From: PNKC01 sp039917655
GTDB lineage: Bacteria; Chloroflexota; Dehalococcoidia; Tepidiformales; Tepidiformaceae
Direction: 5' to 3'
Assembly: GCA_039917655.1 (NCBI GenBank)
Contig: JBDSJC010000021.1
Span: 1-58,276 of the forward strand
DNA length: 58,276 bases
Position 1 is the stretch's first letter. Each line of letters opens with the position of its first letter. The notes below the pieces were generated by a model. The model was not told the origin of the DNA, searched no databases, and saw only the letters and a list, made by a program, of their open reading frames with translations. This document shows, one piece after another, positions 33,419 through 42,488 of this stretch. The position numbers were made by a program, and so were the translations under genes.

Positions 33419-34330
33419 TCATGGCGTGGGCAAGAACAGCTGATACTTCCCCAGCGTCTGCTTCCCACCGATGAGCGGCGCTTCCAGGATCAGCGTCATT
33501 GGGCCGGTGGTCGCTCCAACCGTGTTCTTCACGGCTACCACCAGCGTCACGTTCCTGCCCTGCCCGCTCGAAACCACCACCTCGGAACGCCCACCCAGCG
33601 TTGCCAGCGGCCCGAATGACTGCCCGGCAACTGCCAGCGTGGCCGTCTTCAGGTTTAGCTGTCCGAACTCTTTCCCCGCGTTTGTCATCCACAGGTCGAT
33701 CAGCACAGCGTGCGTCATGCCGCCGTTCGCGGCCTTCGAAACCGACTGCGCCAGGTTGATCGCCTCCACCCCGCCCGTGGCCATCAGGATGCAGCGGAAG
33801 TATTCGACCGGGTAGACGGCAACACGTGACGCTTTTACCGAGGTCCCGCTGATCCCCTGCTCAACGCTGAGCGGGATGACCGTCTCTTGCAGTGCGCCGC
33901 ACTGCGTCGACTGGTGGGAAAGGTCGGCGGCAACTGTCGCGGTGGCCTCGGGCGTCCCACGCACGCCGGCCACATCGTTCTCAGCGCCCTGTGCGATGGA
34001 GGCCGGGTTCTGGCCTGCTACGTTCGAAGCGGTAGTCGTCCCGGTCGCGTTTTTGACCAGCGTTGCGCCAACAGCCACTGTGGCCGAGGGCTTCGTGGTG
34101 GGCGACGCCAGAGCAGCGGTTGGGGAGGAAACGACGGAAGTGGCCGTTGCCACTCGTGCGATGTTCGCGCCCTTCGCCGGGGTTGCCTCGCCGCCGGGCT
34201 GGATGCCGAAGGCGATCGCGATCATCCCGCCGACGATCGCGAGGGGGATGAGGTACTGAGGCTTTCGCAGCCGCCCGATCAGCGCATTTGGCTGGTGGGC
34301 TCCGGTAGGGACGGGCGGCCTTCGTTGCAC
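33419..34330 (-). CDS. Membrane-anchored exported protein with Ser/Thr-rich linker
   Basis: A 303-residue protein with one membrane helix (about residues 28-44), a linker rich in T, S, A and V (about 45-130), and an extracytoplasmic beta-rich domain (about 140-303) resembling DUF4352-like folds. The domain has two cysteines (CGAL and FRCIL) that may form a disulfide. No catalytic motif is visible. The start is GTG, with TACGGT ending 6 nt upstream. It ends near the rplJ promoter region. No named family is assigned; a cell-surface role is inferred from the anchor. Confidence 0.7.
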   Translation of the reverse strand: MQRRPPVPTGAHQPNALIGRLRKPQYLIPLAIVGGMIAIAFGIQPGGEATPAKGANIARVATATSVVSSPTAALASPTTKPSATVAVGATLVKNATGTTTASNVAGQNPASIAQGAENDVAGVRGTPEATATVAADLSHQSTQCGALQETVIPLSVEQGISGTSVKASRVAVYPVEYFRCILMATGGVEAINLAQSVSKAANGGMTHAVLIDLWMTNAGKEFGQLNLKTATLAVAGQSFGPLATLGGRSEVVVSSGQGRNVTLVVAVKNTVGATTGPMTLILEAPLIGGKQTLGKYQLFLPTP

Positions 34331-34499
34331 CTACCCACCGTATGCGCGCTCCGTTCGCCGCACGATGCGGAGATCCCTGATAGCGCCGGGATGGAGGACT
34401 GATCTGGAAGGCCCACCGCGGGCCTCCGGCGGACCCGCGAGAACGGAGGGGGCCGGCGGCTTTTCGCCAGCCAACCGTCCGAGAAGCTACAGTGTCGTC

Positions 34500-34973
34500 G
34501 TGCCGCAACTGCTCCTCCTGCCGTTGCTCTTCCTCGCATTCATTGCCAGTGATTGTGGCGGCGATGCTCTGCCCAAAGCGACGACCTCCGAGCGGGCCAC
34601 CGTGACCGTCTCCGGTGGTGGAAAGAGCACGACCGTTACCGTCGAGATCGCCGCCACGGACAGGCAACGCCAGCAGGGCCTGATGCTCCGCCAGTCCATG
34701 ACCGAAGACGCCGGGATGCTGTTCCTTTTCCCCGCCGATACCAGCGTAGGCTTCTGGATGCGCAACACCTACCTCCCCCTGGACATCGCTTACATCGATG
34801 CCTCCGGCAAGGTGCTCGAGGTGCGGAACGCGCAGCCGCTCGATGAGACGAGCCTGACGCCGAAGAGCCCCTATCGCTACACACTCGAAGTAAACCAGGG
34901 CTGGTTCGCGCGCCACGGCTTCGGCCCCGGAGCAACCGTCACCTTGCCCAAGGATCTCCCCAACGCGGAGTAA
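34500..34973 (+). CDS. DUF192 family exported protein
   Basis: A 157-residue protein with an N-terminal signal or lipoprotein-like helix (PQLLLLPLLFLAFIASDC) and a DUF192 domain: QRQQGLMLRQSMTEDAGMLFLFPADTSVGFWMRNTYLPLDIAYID, the family core. The cysteine after the helix may be a lipoprotein site, although the box is not a perfect match. TACAGT ends 6 nt before GTG 34500, which I chose; upstream codons are poor coding. A second DUF192 gene lies at 45156 without a clear signal. The domain function is unknown. Confidence 0.82.
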   Translation: MPQLLLLPLLFLAFIASDCGGDALPKATTSERATVTVSGGGKSTTVTVEIAATDRQRQQGLMLRQSMTEDAGMLFLFPADTSVGFWMRNTYLPLDIAYIDASGKVLEVRNAQPLDETSLTPKSPYRYTLEVNQGWFARHGFGPGATVTLPKDLPNAE

Positions 34974-35026
34974 CGGCTGTCGTTCGGCGCCAGGAAGCAA
35001 CGTCACCCCCTTCGCCCGGCGAGCGT

Positions 35027-35032
35027 ATGATT
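35027..35032 (+). promoter_or_regulatory. Putative -10 element of the DUF2269 gene
   Basis: TATGAT, five of six consensus bases, lies 25 nt before the GTG at 35058. A ribosome binding site (AAAGGA) follows it, so this gene has a normal 5' UTR. Confidence 0.4.
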
Positions 35033-35057
35033 CGCCCAAACGGCCGAAAGGATCCAT

Positions 35058-35534
35058 GTGGAAAGCTACCGGATCATGCTCTTCCTGCACGTCGCGGTGG
35101 TCATCGTGACGATCGGCGCAACCTTCGCCTTCCCGTTCCTCCAGGCCTTAGCCGAACGCAGCGGAGTCGCCGCGACGCGCTTCGTGATGCAGTTCCTCGT
35201 CCGCATCGAACGGATGCTCGTCATCCCTGGCTCTGTCGTCCTTACCCTCTTTGGTGTGGCCCTGATCTTCGACGACGGCAGCGGATACAAGGACGACTTT
35301 CCCGCCTGGCTAAGCGCCGCCATCCCGCTGTTCATAATCGTCGTCATCGTTGACCTGCTGGTGCAGCAGCGCCAGGTGAAGGCGGCTATCGCCGCACTCG
35401 ACGGTGTACCCGACACAGCGCCGCTCCCCGCTGCCTACGCCGCGATCGGCAAGCGAATTCAAATGGTTGGCGGGCTGGAAGGCCTCGCGCTGGTCGTCAT
35501 CATCTTCCTCATGACCTACAAACCCGGTCAGTAA
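35058..35534 (+). CDS. DUF2269 family membrane protein
   Basis: A 158-residue protein with four hydrophobic helices (about residues 4-26, 50-70, 84-105 and 138-155), the layout of DUF2269. It begins HVAVVIVTIGATFAFPFLQALAERS. Function unknown. GTG start with AAAGGA upstream. The F420-type LLM oxidoreductase follows after 16 nt, so the two may be co-transcribed. Confidence 0.75.
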   Translation: MESYRIMLFLHVAVVIVTIGATFAFPFLQALAERSGVAATRFVMQFLVRIERMLVIPGSVVLTLFGVALIFDDGSGYKDDFPAWLSAAIPLFIIVVIVDLLVQQRQVKAAIAALDGVPDTAPLPAAYAAIGKRIQMVGGLEGLALVVIIFLMTYKPGQ

Positions 35535-35550
35535 CCCCAAGGAGGCATCC

Positions 35551-36483
35551 ATGGCAAAAGTCCATTTCGGCGTCACCGTCCCGCAGATCAAACGCACCTT
35601 TGAAGAGAGCCGTTCCGCCGCCCGCGAGTTCGAGGCGATGGGCTACGACTCCATCTGGGTGTGCGACCACCTCTACGGGCCGCAAGCGCCCACGATCCCG
35701 ATCCTCGAAGCCTGGTCGCTCGTCGCGGCGCTTGCCGCCAGCACCGAACGCGTGGAGATCGGCACGCTCGTCACCCCGGCGGGCATGCGCAACCCGGCTC
35801 AGCTCGGCAAGGTGATCGCGACCATCGATAACATCGCTGGCGGGCGCATCATCCCTGGCCTCGGCGCCGGTTGGATGCCGCGCGAGTTCACTGACTTCGG
35901 CGTCCCCTTCCTCTCCACCGCCGACCGCCTGCGCCAACTGCGCGAGACGATCACCCTCTGGAAACGTATGTGGAGCGAACCCGAGGTGACCATGGAAGGG
36001 CAGTTCGTTCAGGCCCACAACCTGGTCTGCGAGCCCAAGCCGCCGCGTATGCCACCGCTCCTGATCGGCGGCGCCGGCGAAAAGGTCACGCTCAAGATCG
36101 CGGCGAAGGAGGCCGCCATCTGGAACAACCTGGCTGCCCACCAGGGTGCGCTGGCGCACAAGATCGACGTGCTCAAGGAGCACTGCGTCACCGTCGGCCG
36201 CCCGATCGAGGAGATCACGATCAGCCAGCAGTGCCTCGTCACCATCGCCCCGGACGATGAGAGCGCCGGCCCGATGGTCGAATCCGCGAAGAAGATCTTC
36301 GGAGGCCACATGGGCGATCCCACAGGGCCGCTCGCCATCGCCGGCAGCCCGGCGCGCGTCCGCGAACAGATTCAGAAGCACATCGACCTCGGTTGCACCA
36401 TGTTCGTCATGGAGTTCTTCGGCCGCGACACCAAAGAAGCGGGACGGCTCTTCGCCGACACCGTCATGCCACACTTCAACTGA
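35551..36483 (+). CDS. LLM-class F420-type oxidoreductase
   Basis: A 310-residue TIM-barrel enzyme of the luciferase-like monooxygenase family, the branch that usually uses coenzyme F420. Family features include the opening HFGVTVPQIKRTFEE, YDSIWVCDHLYGPQ, ERVEIGTLVTPAGMRNPAQLGKVIATIDNIAGGRIIPGLGAGW and the PLLIGGAGEKV motif. The ribosome binding site is AAGGAGG. It follows DUF2269 and precedes an MBL-fold hydrolase by 17 nt. F420 rather than FMN is inferred from the subfamily, not from a residue proven here. Confidence 0.9.
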   Translation: MAKVHFGVTVPQIKRTFEESRSAAREFEAMGYDSIWVCDHLYGPQAPTIPILEAWSLVAALAASTERVEIGTLVTPAGMRNPAQLGKVIATIDNIAGGRIIPGLGAGWMPREFTDFGVPFLSTADRLRQLRETITLWKRMWSEPEVTMEGQFVQAHNLVCEPKPPRMPPLLIGGAGEKVTLKIAAKEAAIWNNLAAHQGALAHKIDVLKEHCVTVGRPIEEITISQQCLVTIAPDDESAGPMVESAKKIFGGHMGDPTGPLAIAGSPARVREQIQKHIDLGCTMFVMEFFGRDTKEAGRLFADTVMPHFN

Positions 36484-36500
36484 CCCAGCTAGGAGCCTCC

Positions 36501-37145
36501 ATGGAACGCATTCAAGATGGCGACCTCGAAATCACGGTCGCCGGACCCGCCGGGTTCGGCAACAATATCTACGTCATCGTCGATAAGGCGACCGGCGAGT
36601 CCGCCTTCGTCGATGCCCCTGACGAGATCGAGCAGAGCATCGCCGCCGCCGAAGCGGCCGGCGCAAAACCTTCGAAGATCCTGCTCACCCATTCGCACGG
36701 CGACCACACGGCGAGCATCGACGGCCTGAAGGAGCGCTACGGCTGCAAGGTCTACGCCGACGCCCGCGAGCCCTGGCTGAAGGACGGCCAGCTGGACGAA
36801 ACGGTGACGCACGGCGACGAGGTGAGCGTCGGCAACCTGCGCTTCCGCGTGGTGAGCGTGCCAGGCCACACTCCCGGCAGCACCACTTTCGTCCACGAAA
36901 AGCACGCCTTTGTCGGCGACACGCTGTTCCCCGGCGGGCCGGGCCGTACACGCACAAACGCGGACCTCCAGCAGGAACTCGCCTCGATCACCACCGAACT
37001 CTTTGCGCTCCCAGATGACACCCACGTGCACCCCGGTCACGGCCTGCCAACCACAATCGGCGCCAGCAAGAAGGAGCACGCAATCTTCGCCGCCAAACCC
37101 CACGCCGCCGACCTCCACGGAGACGTGAGCTGGTCCGCATCCTGA
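36501..37145 (+). CDS. MBL-fold metallo-hydrolase
   Basis: A 214-residue enzyme of the metallo-beta-lactamase fold, probably a glyoxalase II-like thioesterase or lactonase. The first metal motif is THSHGDHTAS, followed by the GHTPGS histidine, GDTLFPGG aspartate, and HPGHG near the C-terminus. GGAGC precedes the ATG. It lies 17 nt after the LLM gene, so they probably form a short operon. The product handled is unknown. Confidence 0.92.
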   Translation: MERIQDGDLEITVAGPAGFGNNIYVIVDKATGESAFVDAPDEIEQSIAAAEAAGAKPSKILLTHSHGDHTASIDGLKERYGCKVYADAREPWLKDGQLDETVTHGDEVSVGNLRFRVVSVPGHTPGSTTFVHEKHAFVGDTLFPGGPGRTRTNADLQQELASITTELFALPDDTHVHPGHGLPTTIGASKKEHAIFAAKPHAADLHGDVSWSAS

Positions 37146-37151
37146 TCCGCC

Positions 37152-38126
37152 TCACGGCATCGGATGCTTCGCGAAGAACTCCCAGATCAGATCGCTCGCG
37201 TTGATTTCGTGCGTCGTCGGCCCTGCCCCGCCCGCGTAGTCTTCAGCATCCGGCCAGGTGTGGCCGCCCCCCTCAATGACGTACAGCACCACATCGGCGC
37301 CGTCGCAACCCCGGTAGCTTTCGCGCGAAACGTGCCCGGTGACCGCCACCCTCTCCTGCTCTGCCGAGCATCCGTTGTGGCTGGCCCACTCGGCCATCGC
37401 GGGTTGCGCTGTGTCGAAGGGCACGTTGTAGTCGTCCGTGCCGTGGAACGCAATCACCGCCACCGGTCTGCCGTCGCATCCTTGGTAAACGACGCCCGCA
37501 ACCGCCGCCACCGCGGCGAATACGTCCGGCAGATAGCAGCCCACCTGCGAGGCCATCTCCGCCCCGTTGGAGAGTCCCGCCGCATACACGCGTAGCGGGT
37601 CGATACAGAACGTGGCCTTCATCGCCTCGACGATGTCGCGAGTGACCAGCACATCGTCCACTCCTGCATTCGCGTAGATCCCCACGACATCCCACTCTTG
37701 CGGAAAGCCGCTGCCCTCCGGAGTCACCAGGATGAAGCCCTCGCGGGCCGCGACCGCCGCCAGGCCGCTGTAGGTCTCTTGCTCCAGCGCCGTCTTCGCG
37801 GAGCCGTGGAAATTCACGACTAGCGGCGCCGGTGCCGATGCGTCGTAGCCAGCGGGCACGTGTACGCGATAACTTCGGGCGCCGCCAGGCGATTGCACCG
37901 AGGCGACCAGGTCGCCGGCGCTCCGCCCCTGGCTGCAGCCTGCCGTGCCTGAAATCGACGCGGGCCGTCCCACGCCCCGGTCAGCCTCGTCGAGCGGCTT
38001 GCCTGGCACGATCAGCGTGCGGTTGGCCGGGGGCGTGCCGTACGCGAACTCTCCCTGGGGGCCGGGCCCGCCGCACCCGTGCAGGACTAACACAGCAAAG
38101 ATCCCGGCGGCCGCAATGTGACGCAT
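37152..38126 (-). CDS. PHB depolymerase/feruloyl esterase-like lipoprotein
   Basis: A 324-residue exported serine hydrolase of the LpqC-like group, similar to polyhydroxybutyrate depolymerases and feruloyl esterases. The N-terminus has a lipobox (LHGCGG), so it is probably tethered outside the membrane. The nucleophile elbow is GLSNGAEM, the acid may be HGTDDYNVPF, and the histidine is in GGGHTWPDA. Several cysteine pairs suggest disulfides. GATAAT ends 7 nt before the ATG, within a GGAGGATAAT sequence that could also be a ribosome binding site. It is convergent with the MBL gene. Confidence 0.88.
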   Translation of the reverse strand: MRHIAAAGIFAVLVLHGCGGPGPQGEFAYGTPPANRTLIVPGKPLDEADRGVGRPASISGTAGCSQGRSAGDLVASVQSPGGARSYRVHVPAGYDASAPAPLVVNFHGSAKTALEQETYSGLAAVAAREGFILVTPEGSGFPQEWDVVGIYANAGVDDVLVTRDIVEAMKATFCIDPLRVYAAGLSNGAEMASQVGCYLPDVFAAVAAVAGVVYQGCDGRPVAVIAFHGTDDYNVPFDTAQPAMAEWASHNGCSAEQERVAVTGHVSRESYRGCDGADVVLYVIEGGGHTWPDAEDYAGGAGPTTHEINASDLIWEFFAKHPMP

Positions 38127-38251
38127 GGCATGAATTATCCTCCCTACGTCCAGCGCGGGTTGTGGCTTCGACGCTTTGCAACCGATTCTTCATAGTCGAG
38201 GCGCAGCATGGAGGTATTCGAAGTAGAATGCCGTTTGGGAACGGTGATGAG

Positions 38252-38875
38252 ATGACTCAAGCTCCAGAGACGGTCGCGCCTGGTCGCCTCCAGCGCCGGA
38301 AGGCGCTCACTCGCGCAACCATCGTCCAGGCGGCGACGAGGCTCTTCCACAGCAGCGGCTATGAGGAGACCTCGATCCAGCAGATCGCCGAGATCGCCGA
38401 TACCGGCGTCGGCACCCTCTATGGCTACTTCTCCTCGAAGGAGGAGATCCTCCGAGAGGTACTGAAGTCGAGTTCGGATGCGGCCCTACTCTCCTACTTC
38501 GCCGCTGTCGATGAGACCACCGGTTACGTCGATCGCGTCGTCACCGCTATGCGCGTCCTCGCCGATTACATCCGCGACAACCGGCTAGTGCTCGCCGCTG
38601 CCTTTCAGACTGCCGCCCGCGACCGTCGCCTGGACGCCAATTGGGCGGAAATGCTCACCTCGTCGTTCGCCCTGCTCATCAGTACTGGTATCGAAAGAGG
38701 CGAGATCGCGCCACTCCCAGTGCAAACGACCGCCCGCGTGCTCATCGCCACTTGTACGATGGCGATGCTCGGCATTGGCGTCTGGGACGGTCGCAATGGC
38801 GATGAAACTCTCGCCGACGTCGAAACAATCACCCGCCAGCTACTCACCGCGCCCCTGCTTGCTAGCCCTGCGTAA
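38252..38875 (+). CDS. TetR family transcriptional regulator
   Basis: A 207-residue regulator. The N-terminal helix-turn-helix is typical: ALTRATIVQAATRLFHSSGYEETSIQQIAEIADTGVGTLYGYFSSKEEILREV. The C-terminal domain is helical and presumably binds a small ligand. It lies next to the divergent esterase gene, the likeliest target. ATG 38252 follows GGTGATGAG; ATG 38228 is in frame 24 nt upstream and possible. A TAGAAT -10-like element lies at 38224. Its stop overlaps the DUF1232 gene by 14 nt. Confidence 0.92.
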   Translation: MTQAPETVAPGRLQRRKALTRATIVQAATRLFHSSGYEETSIQQIAEIADTGVGTLYGYFSSKEEILREVLKSSSDAALLSYFAAVDETTGYVDRVVTAMRVLADYIRDNRLVLAAAFQTAARDRRLDANWAEMLTSSFALLISTGIERGEIAPLPVQTTARVLIATCTMAMLGIGVWDGRNGDETLADVETITRQLLTAPLLASPA

Positions 38876-39266
38876 GCGTGGTCGCGGCAGATATCCGCCG
38901 CTGCTCGGCCTCCAGTTCCGCCTGCCTCAAGGCAGACGTGAAGCGCTCGCGAGGGACGATGACCAGCAACAGCGCGATCGCCGCAAAGGCCACCGCCAAA
39001 TCGTCCAGTTGACCAAGCACCGGGATGAAATCAGGGATCAGGTCGAACGGCAGGGCAAGATAGCCGACAAGCAAGAGCAGGGTCACCTTTGGCAGCAGCC
39101 CCACGCCCGGGTCGCTCAGCAGGATCCTCCCGAACCGAATTTTCGAGCGCGTCCCAAGCGCGAGGAAGCGCCGCCCCCGTTTGCTAACTCGCAGCAATCG
39201 CAACATGATCGCCGCCATCGCGATGAAGGCGCCGAGTCCAAGGATTAGCCATCCGTACCAGGGCAT
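38862..39266 (-). CDS. DUF1232 (YkvA-like) membrane protein
   Basis: A 134-residue protein with an N-terminal helix (about residues 5-25) and the DUF1232 core, PKVTLLLLVGYLALPFDLIPDFIPVLGQLDDLAV (about 60-93), which forms two short hydrophobic helices. The DLIPDFIPVLG signature is diagnostic. Function unknown. TACGAT ends 6 nt before the ATG. The stop overlaps the end of the TetR gene by 14 nt. Confidence 0.88.
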   Translation of the reverse strand: MPWYGWLILGLGAFIAMAAIMLRLLRVSKRGRRFLALGTRSKIRFGRILLSDPGVGLLPKVTLLLLVGYLALPFDLIPDFIPVLGQLDDLAVAFAAIALLLVIVPRERFTSALRQAELEAEQRRISAATTLTQG

Positions 39267-39332
39267 GGATCAATCGTAGCCGTCGCGGGGTGCAGGAAGA
39301 AAGGGGGCCGGGTGCAACCGCCCCGTGGCTGA

Positions 39333-39338
39333 TACGAT
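39333..39338 (+). promoter_or_regulatory. Putative -10 element of folE
   Basis: TACGAT ends 8 nt before the folE ATG at 39347. No ribosome binding site is visible between them. Confidence 0.35.
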
Positions 39339-39346
39339 CACGGGCA

Positions 39347-39946
39347 ATGACCGAAGAACCGCGGTTGAACACCAATGGCCGCTCGCTCGATCGGGAGCGA
39401 GTCAAGGCCGCCGTCACCGAACTGCTCCTTGCGGTGGGCGAAGACCCGGCCCGCGAGGGGCTGCTCGACACTCCCCGCCGCATCGCCGAGATGTACGAGG
39501 AGATCTTCGGCGGCCTTGCCGTGGACCCTGCTGATTACCTCAAGGTCGGTTTCGAAGTAGCCCACGACGAGATGGTGATCCTGCGCAACATTCCTTTCTA
39601 CAGCATGTGCGAACACCACTTCCTCCCCTTCCACGGCGAGGCCCATGTCGGCTATGTACCGGACGGGCGCGTCGTTGGCATCAGCAAGCTGGCGCGCGTT
39701 GTCGAAGGCTTCGCTCGCCGCCCGCAGATCCAGGAGCAGCTCACCAGCCAGGTAGCCGAGGCGATCATGGGCGCTCTGAAGCCGGACGGCGTTGCAGTCG
39801 TCATTGAGGCTGAACACCTCTGCATGACCATGCGCGGCGTGAAGAAGCCTGGCAGCCGCATGGTCACGAGCGCCATGCGCGGCGAGTTCCGCGCCTCGAG
39901 CGTCACCCGCGCCGAGTTTCTTTCGCTCGTCCACGGCCACCATTGA
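39347..39946 (+). CDS. folE: GTP cyclohydrolase I
   Basis: FolE converts GTP to 7,8-dihydroneopterin triphosphate, the first step toward folate. The 199-residue protein has the family pattern: DPAREGLLDTPRRIAEMYEEIFGGL, then the zinc site SMCEHHFLPFHGEAHVGY with the cysteine and histidines, and LCMTMRGVKKPGSRMVTSAMRGEF with the second cysteine. I chose ATG 39347, as the family starts there and TACGAT ends 8 nt upstream. It stands alone between divergent DUF1232 and convergent gltA. Confidence 0.96.
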   Translation: MTEEPRLNTNGRSLDRERVKAAVTELLLAVGEDPAREGLLDTPRRIAEMYEEIFGGLAVDPADYLKVGFEVAHDEMVILRNIPFYSMCEHHFLPFHGEAHVGYVPDGRVVGISKLARVVEGFARRPQIQEQLTSQVAEAIMGALKPDGVAVVIEAEHLCMTMRGVKKPGSRMVTSAMRGEFRASSVTRAEFLSLVHGHH

Positions 39947-39952
39947 AAGTGC

Positions 39953-39972
39953 AGTGCTGAGTGCTGAGTGCT
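39953..39972 (+). repeat. Heptanucleotide repeat (AGTGCTG)
   Basis: Nearly three copies of AGTGCTG lie right after the folE stop. GCAGTG/CACTGC flank the repeat. The same unit in reverse orientation occurs at 17328-17340. Confidence 0.7.
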
Positions 39973-40022
39973 CACTGCTAGCGTTAAGCTTGCGATCCCT
40001 TACTGGATCCACATCACCGATG

Positions 40023-40038
40023 ACCAAGCACCAAGCAC
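40023..40038 (+). repeat. Heptanucleotide repeat (ACCAAGC)
   Basis: Two full copies of ACCAAGC and two more bases (AC) lie beside the gltA stop codon (minus strand, 40038-40040). It is in the same 90-nt interval as the AGTGCTG repeat. Confidence 0.6.
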
Positions 40039-41336
40039 TAACCCCGTGACTCCAGCGGCACGTAGTCCAGCTTGCGTTCTCCGGTGTAGACCTGCCGCGG
40101 CCGGGCGATCTTCTGTTCGGGGTCGGTGATCATCTCGCGCCACTGTGCAATCCAGCCGGCCGTGCGCGGGATGGCGAACAACACCGGGAACATCTCCACG
40201 GGGAAGCCCAGCGCTTGGTAGATGATGCCCGAATAGAAGTCCACGTTCGGGTAGAGCTTGCGCTTCACAAAGTAGTCGTCTTCGAGGGCGATTCGCTCGA
40301 GTTCCTTCGCGACGTCCAGCAAGGGGTGAGGCTCGGTCATGTCCAGGATTTCGTCCGCGATGCCCTTGATGATCGTCCCGCGCGGGTCGAAGTTCTTGTA
40401 GACCCGGTGCCCGAAGCCCATCAGGCGGCCTTCGCCACCCTTGAACTTCTTGACGAACTCCAGCACACGATCCGGCGATCCGATCTCGCCGAGCATCCGC
40501 AGCACCTGTTCGTTGGCGCCGCCATGCAGCGGACCGTAGAGCGCCGCCGTCGCCGCCGCGGTGGCAGAATACGGGTCGGGCCGCGAACTGCCAACCGCGC
40601 GCATGGCGTTCGCGCTGCAGTTCTGTTCGTGGTCCGCGTGCAGGATGAAGAGCACGTCCATCGCCCGTTCGAGCACCGGGTTAGGCGTGTACTTCGCTTC
40701 CGACATCTTCCAGAGCATGCTCAGGAAGTTCCCCGAGTACGAAAGGTCGTTGTCCGGGTAAACGATCGGCAGCCCGCGCACCCAGCGATAGGCGAACGCC
40801 GCCAGCGTCGGCATCTTGGCGATCAGGCGGTGCGTCTGAATCTCACGCGAACGCGCGTCGTCCACGTCCTGGGCTTCCGGGTAAAACGTGCTCAGCGCCG
40901 CCACCGTGCTGATCAGCATGCCCATCGGATGCGCATCGTGGTGGAAGCCCTCCATGAACTTCCGCGTCCCCTCGTGCACGAACGTGTGGTAGGTGATGTC
41001 GTGCGTCCACTCTGCCAGTTGCGCCTTGTTAGGCAGTTCGCCGTAGATGATCAGGTAGGCGGTTTCGAGGAAGGTGCTCTTCTCCGCAAGCTGTTCGATT
41101 GGGTAGCCGCGGTACTCCAGGATGCCGGCGTCCCCATCGATGTACGTGATCGCGCTCCGGCACGAGGCCGTATTCGTGAATGCCGGGTCGTAGACCATCA
41201 GCCCGAAGTCATCGTCGTTTTCCCGCAGCTGGCGAAAGTCCATCGCTTTCACCGTGCCATCGGTAATCGGCAGCTCAATGGTCTTGCCCGTGCGGTTGTC
41301 GGTAACGGTGATTGTGTTCGAAAGCGTATCTGGCAT
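40038..41336 (-). CDS. gltA: Citrate synthase
   Basis: Citrate synthase condenses oxaloacetate and acetyl-CoA at the start of the TCA cycle. The 432-residue length fits the type II (GltA) size. Active-site segments are clear: ILHADHEQNCSANAMRAVGSS, YGPLHGGANEQV with the first histidine, and MGFGHRVYKNFDPRG with the second histidine and arginine; the aspartate is in the final domain. I chose the internal ATG at 41336. It is the second TCA gene here together with sucD, but unlinked. Confidence 0.96.
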   Translation of the reverse strand: MPDTLSNTITVTDNRTGKTIELPITDGTVKAMDFRQLRENDDDFGLMVYDPAFTNTASCRSAITYIDGDAGILEYRGYPIEQLAEKSTFLETAYLIIYGELPNKAQLAEWTHDITYHTFVHEGTRKFMEGFHHDAHPMGMLISTVAALSTFYPEAQDVDDARSREIQTHRLIAKMPTLAAFAYRWVRGLPIVYPDNDLSYSGNFLSMLWKMSEAKYTPNPVLERAMDVLFILHADHEQNCSANAMRAVGSSRPDPYSATAAATAALYGPLHGGANEQVLRMLGEIGSPDRVLEFVKKFKGGEGRLMGFGHRVYKNFDPRGTIIKGIADEILDMTEPHPLLDVAKELERIALEDDYFVKRKLYPNVDFYSGIIYQALGFPVEMFPVLFAIPRTAGWIAQWREMITDPEQKIARPRQVYTGERKLDYVPLESRG

Positions 41337-41516
41337 GAGAGAACGGCTCCAGAAGGGGGAAATTGGGCGGACGGCGTGACGCCGATGTTGTGAGCGGCCA
41401 GCGTACCAGCATGGCCCCGGCACGCACTATCCGCCGACGCCGAGAAACCCGATCGCAACAAAAATGGTCGAGGCGGGATACACTTCTGGCACTCCAAAAA
41501 GCGCAGGTGACCCCGC

Positions 41517-42488
41517 ATGAAGGCAGCCGTTTACTACCAGACAGGAGACCCCTCGGTCTTCCAGTACGAAGAGTTGCCAGACCCGGCGTGCCGGCCCGGC
41601 GGCGTCCTGATCGACGTCAAGGCGATCGGTATTCAGGGCGGCGACACCCTCAACCGCCGCGGTGGCGAGCTTGCCACCCACCCGCACGTCGTGGGCTACC
41701 AGGCCTCGGGGATCATCCGCGAAGTGGGGGCAAACGTCACCGACCGTGAGCCGGGCCAGGCCGTCGTTGCCACCATGGCCTTCGGCTCACACGCCTCGCT
41801 CGTCTCCGTTGCGTCGCAGTCCACCTACCTGGTGCCGAAAGGGATGAGCCTCGAAGACGCGGCCGGTGTGCCGATCGAGTTCGGCACCGCCGATGACTGT
41901 CTGTTCGAATTCGGCCGCCTGAAAGCTGGCGAGACCGTGCTGGTCCAGGCTGGCGGCGGCGGTGTTGGTCTCGCCGCCATCCAGCTCGCCAAGCGCGTCG
42001 GCGCCACCGTCTTCGCCACCGCCTCCAGCGACGAGAAGTTGGAGCGTCTCAAGCCGTTCGGCATGGACCGCGGCATCAACTACCGCACGGAAAACTTCGT
42101 TGCCAAGACGATGCAGCTCACTGAGGGTCGCGGCGTCAACCTGGTCGTCGATTCCGTCGGCGGCAAGACGTTGGAAGGCAGCATCGCGGCCCTCGCTTAT
42201 CGCGGCCGCGTGAGCTGGGTCGGCAACGCCGGCCGCGAAGAGATGGTTCCGGACACCCGTGCCCTCATGGGCAAGAACGCTTCGCTCAACGGCGTCTTCC
42301 TCGGAGCGGAAATGTCCGCCCAGCCGCAGCGCTGCCGCACGATGATTGAGCGGCTCCTCGCCGATATCGCGCGCGGCGAGTTGCAGGTCGTCATCGACCG
42401 CCAGTTCCCACTCTCCGAGGCTGCTGCCGCCCACGCCTACATCGAGGGACGTGGCGCGTTTGGGCGAGTGCTCCTCATCCCGGATTAG
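41517..42488 (+). CDS. Zinc-independent quinone oxidoreductase (MDR family)
   Basis: A 323-residue NADPH-dependent medium-chain dehydrogenase of the quinone oxidoreductase type. The catalytic zinc ligands of alcohol dehydrogenases are absent. The nucleotide-binding GETVLVQAGGGGVGLAAIQLAKRVGATVFATASSDEK and the QQR-signature GRGVNLVVDSVGGKTLEGSIAALAYRGRVSWVGNAG segments are present. A -10-like TACACT and a weak ribosome binding site precede the ATG. Its stop overlaps the convergent phosphatase gene by 4 nt. The physiological substrate is unknown. Confidence 0.92.
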   Translation: MKAAVYYQTGDPSVFQYEELPDPACRPGGVLIDVKAIGIQGGDTLNRRGGELATHPHVVGYQASGIIREVGANVTDREPGQAVVATMAFGSHASLVSVASQSTYLVPKGMSLEDAAGVPIEFGTADDCLFEFGRLKAGETVLVQAGGGGVGLAAIQLAKRVGATVFATASSDEKLERLKPFGMDRGINYRTENFVAKTMQLTEGRGVNLVVDSVGGKTLEGSIAALAYRGRVSWVGNAGREEMVPDTRALMGKNASLNGVFLGAEMSAQPQRCRTMIERLLADIARGELQVVIDRQFPLSEAAAAHAYIEGRGAFGRVLLIPD

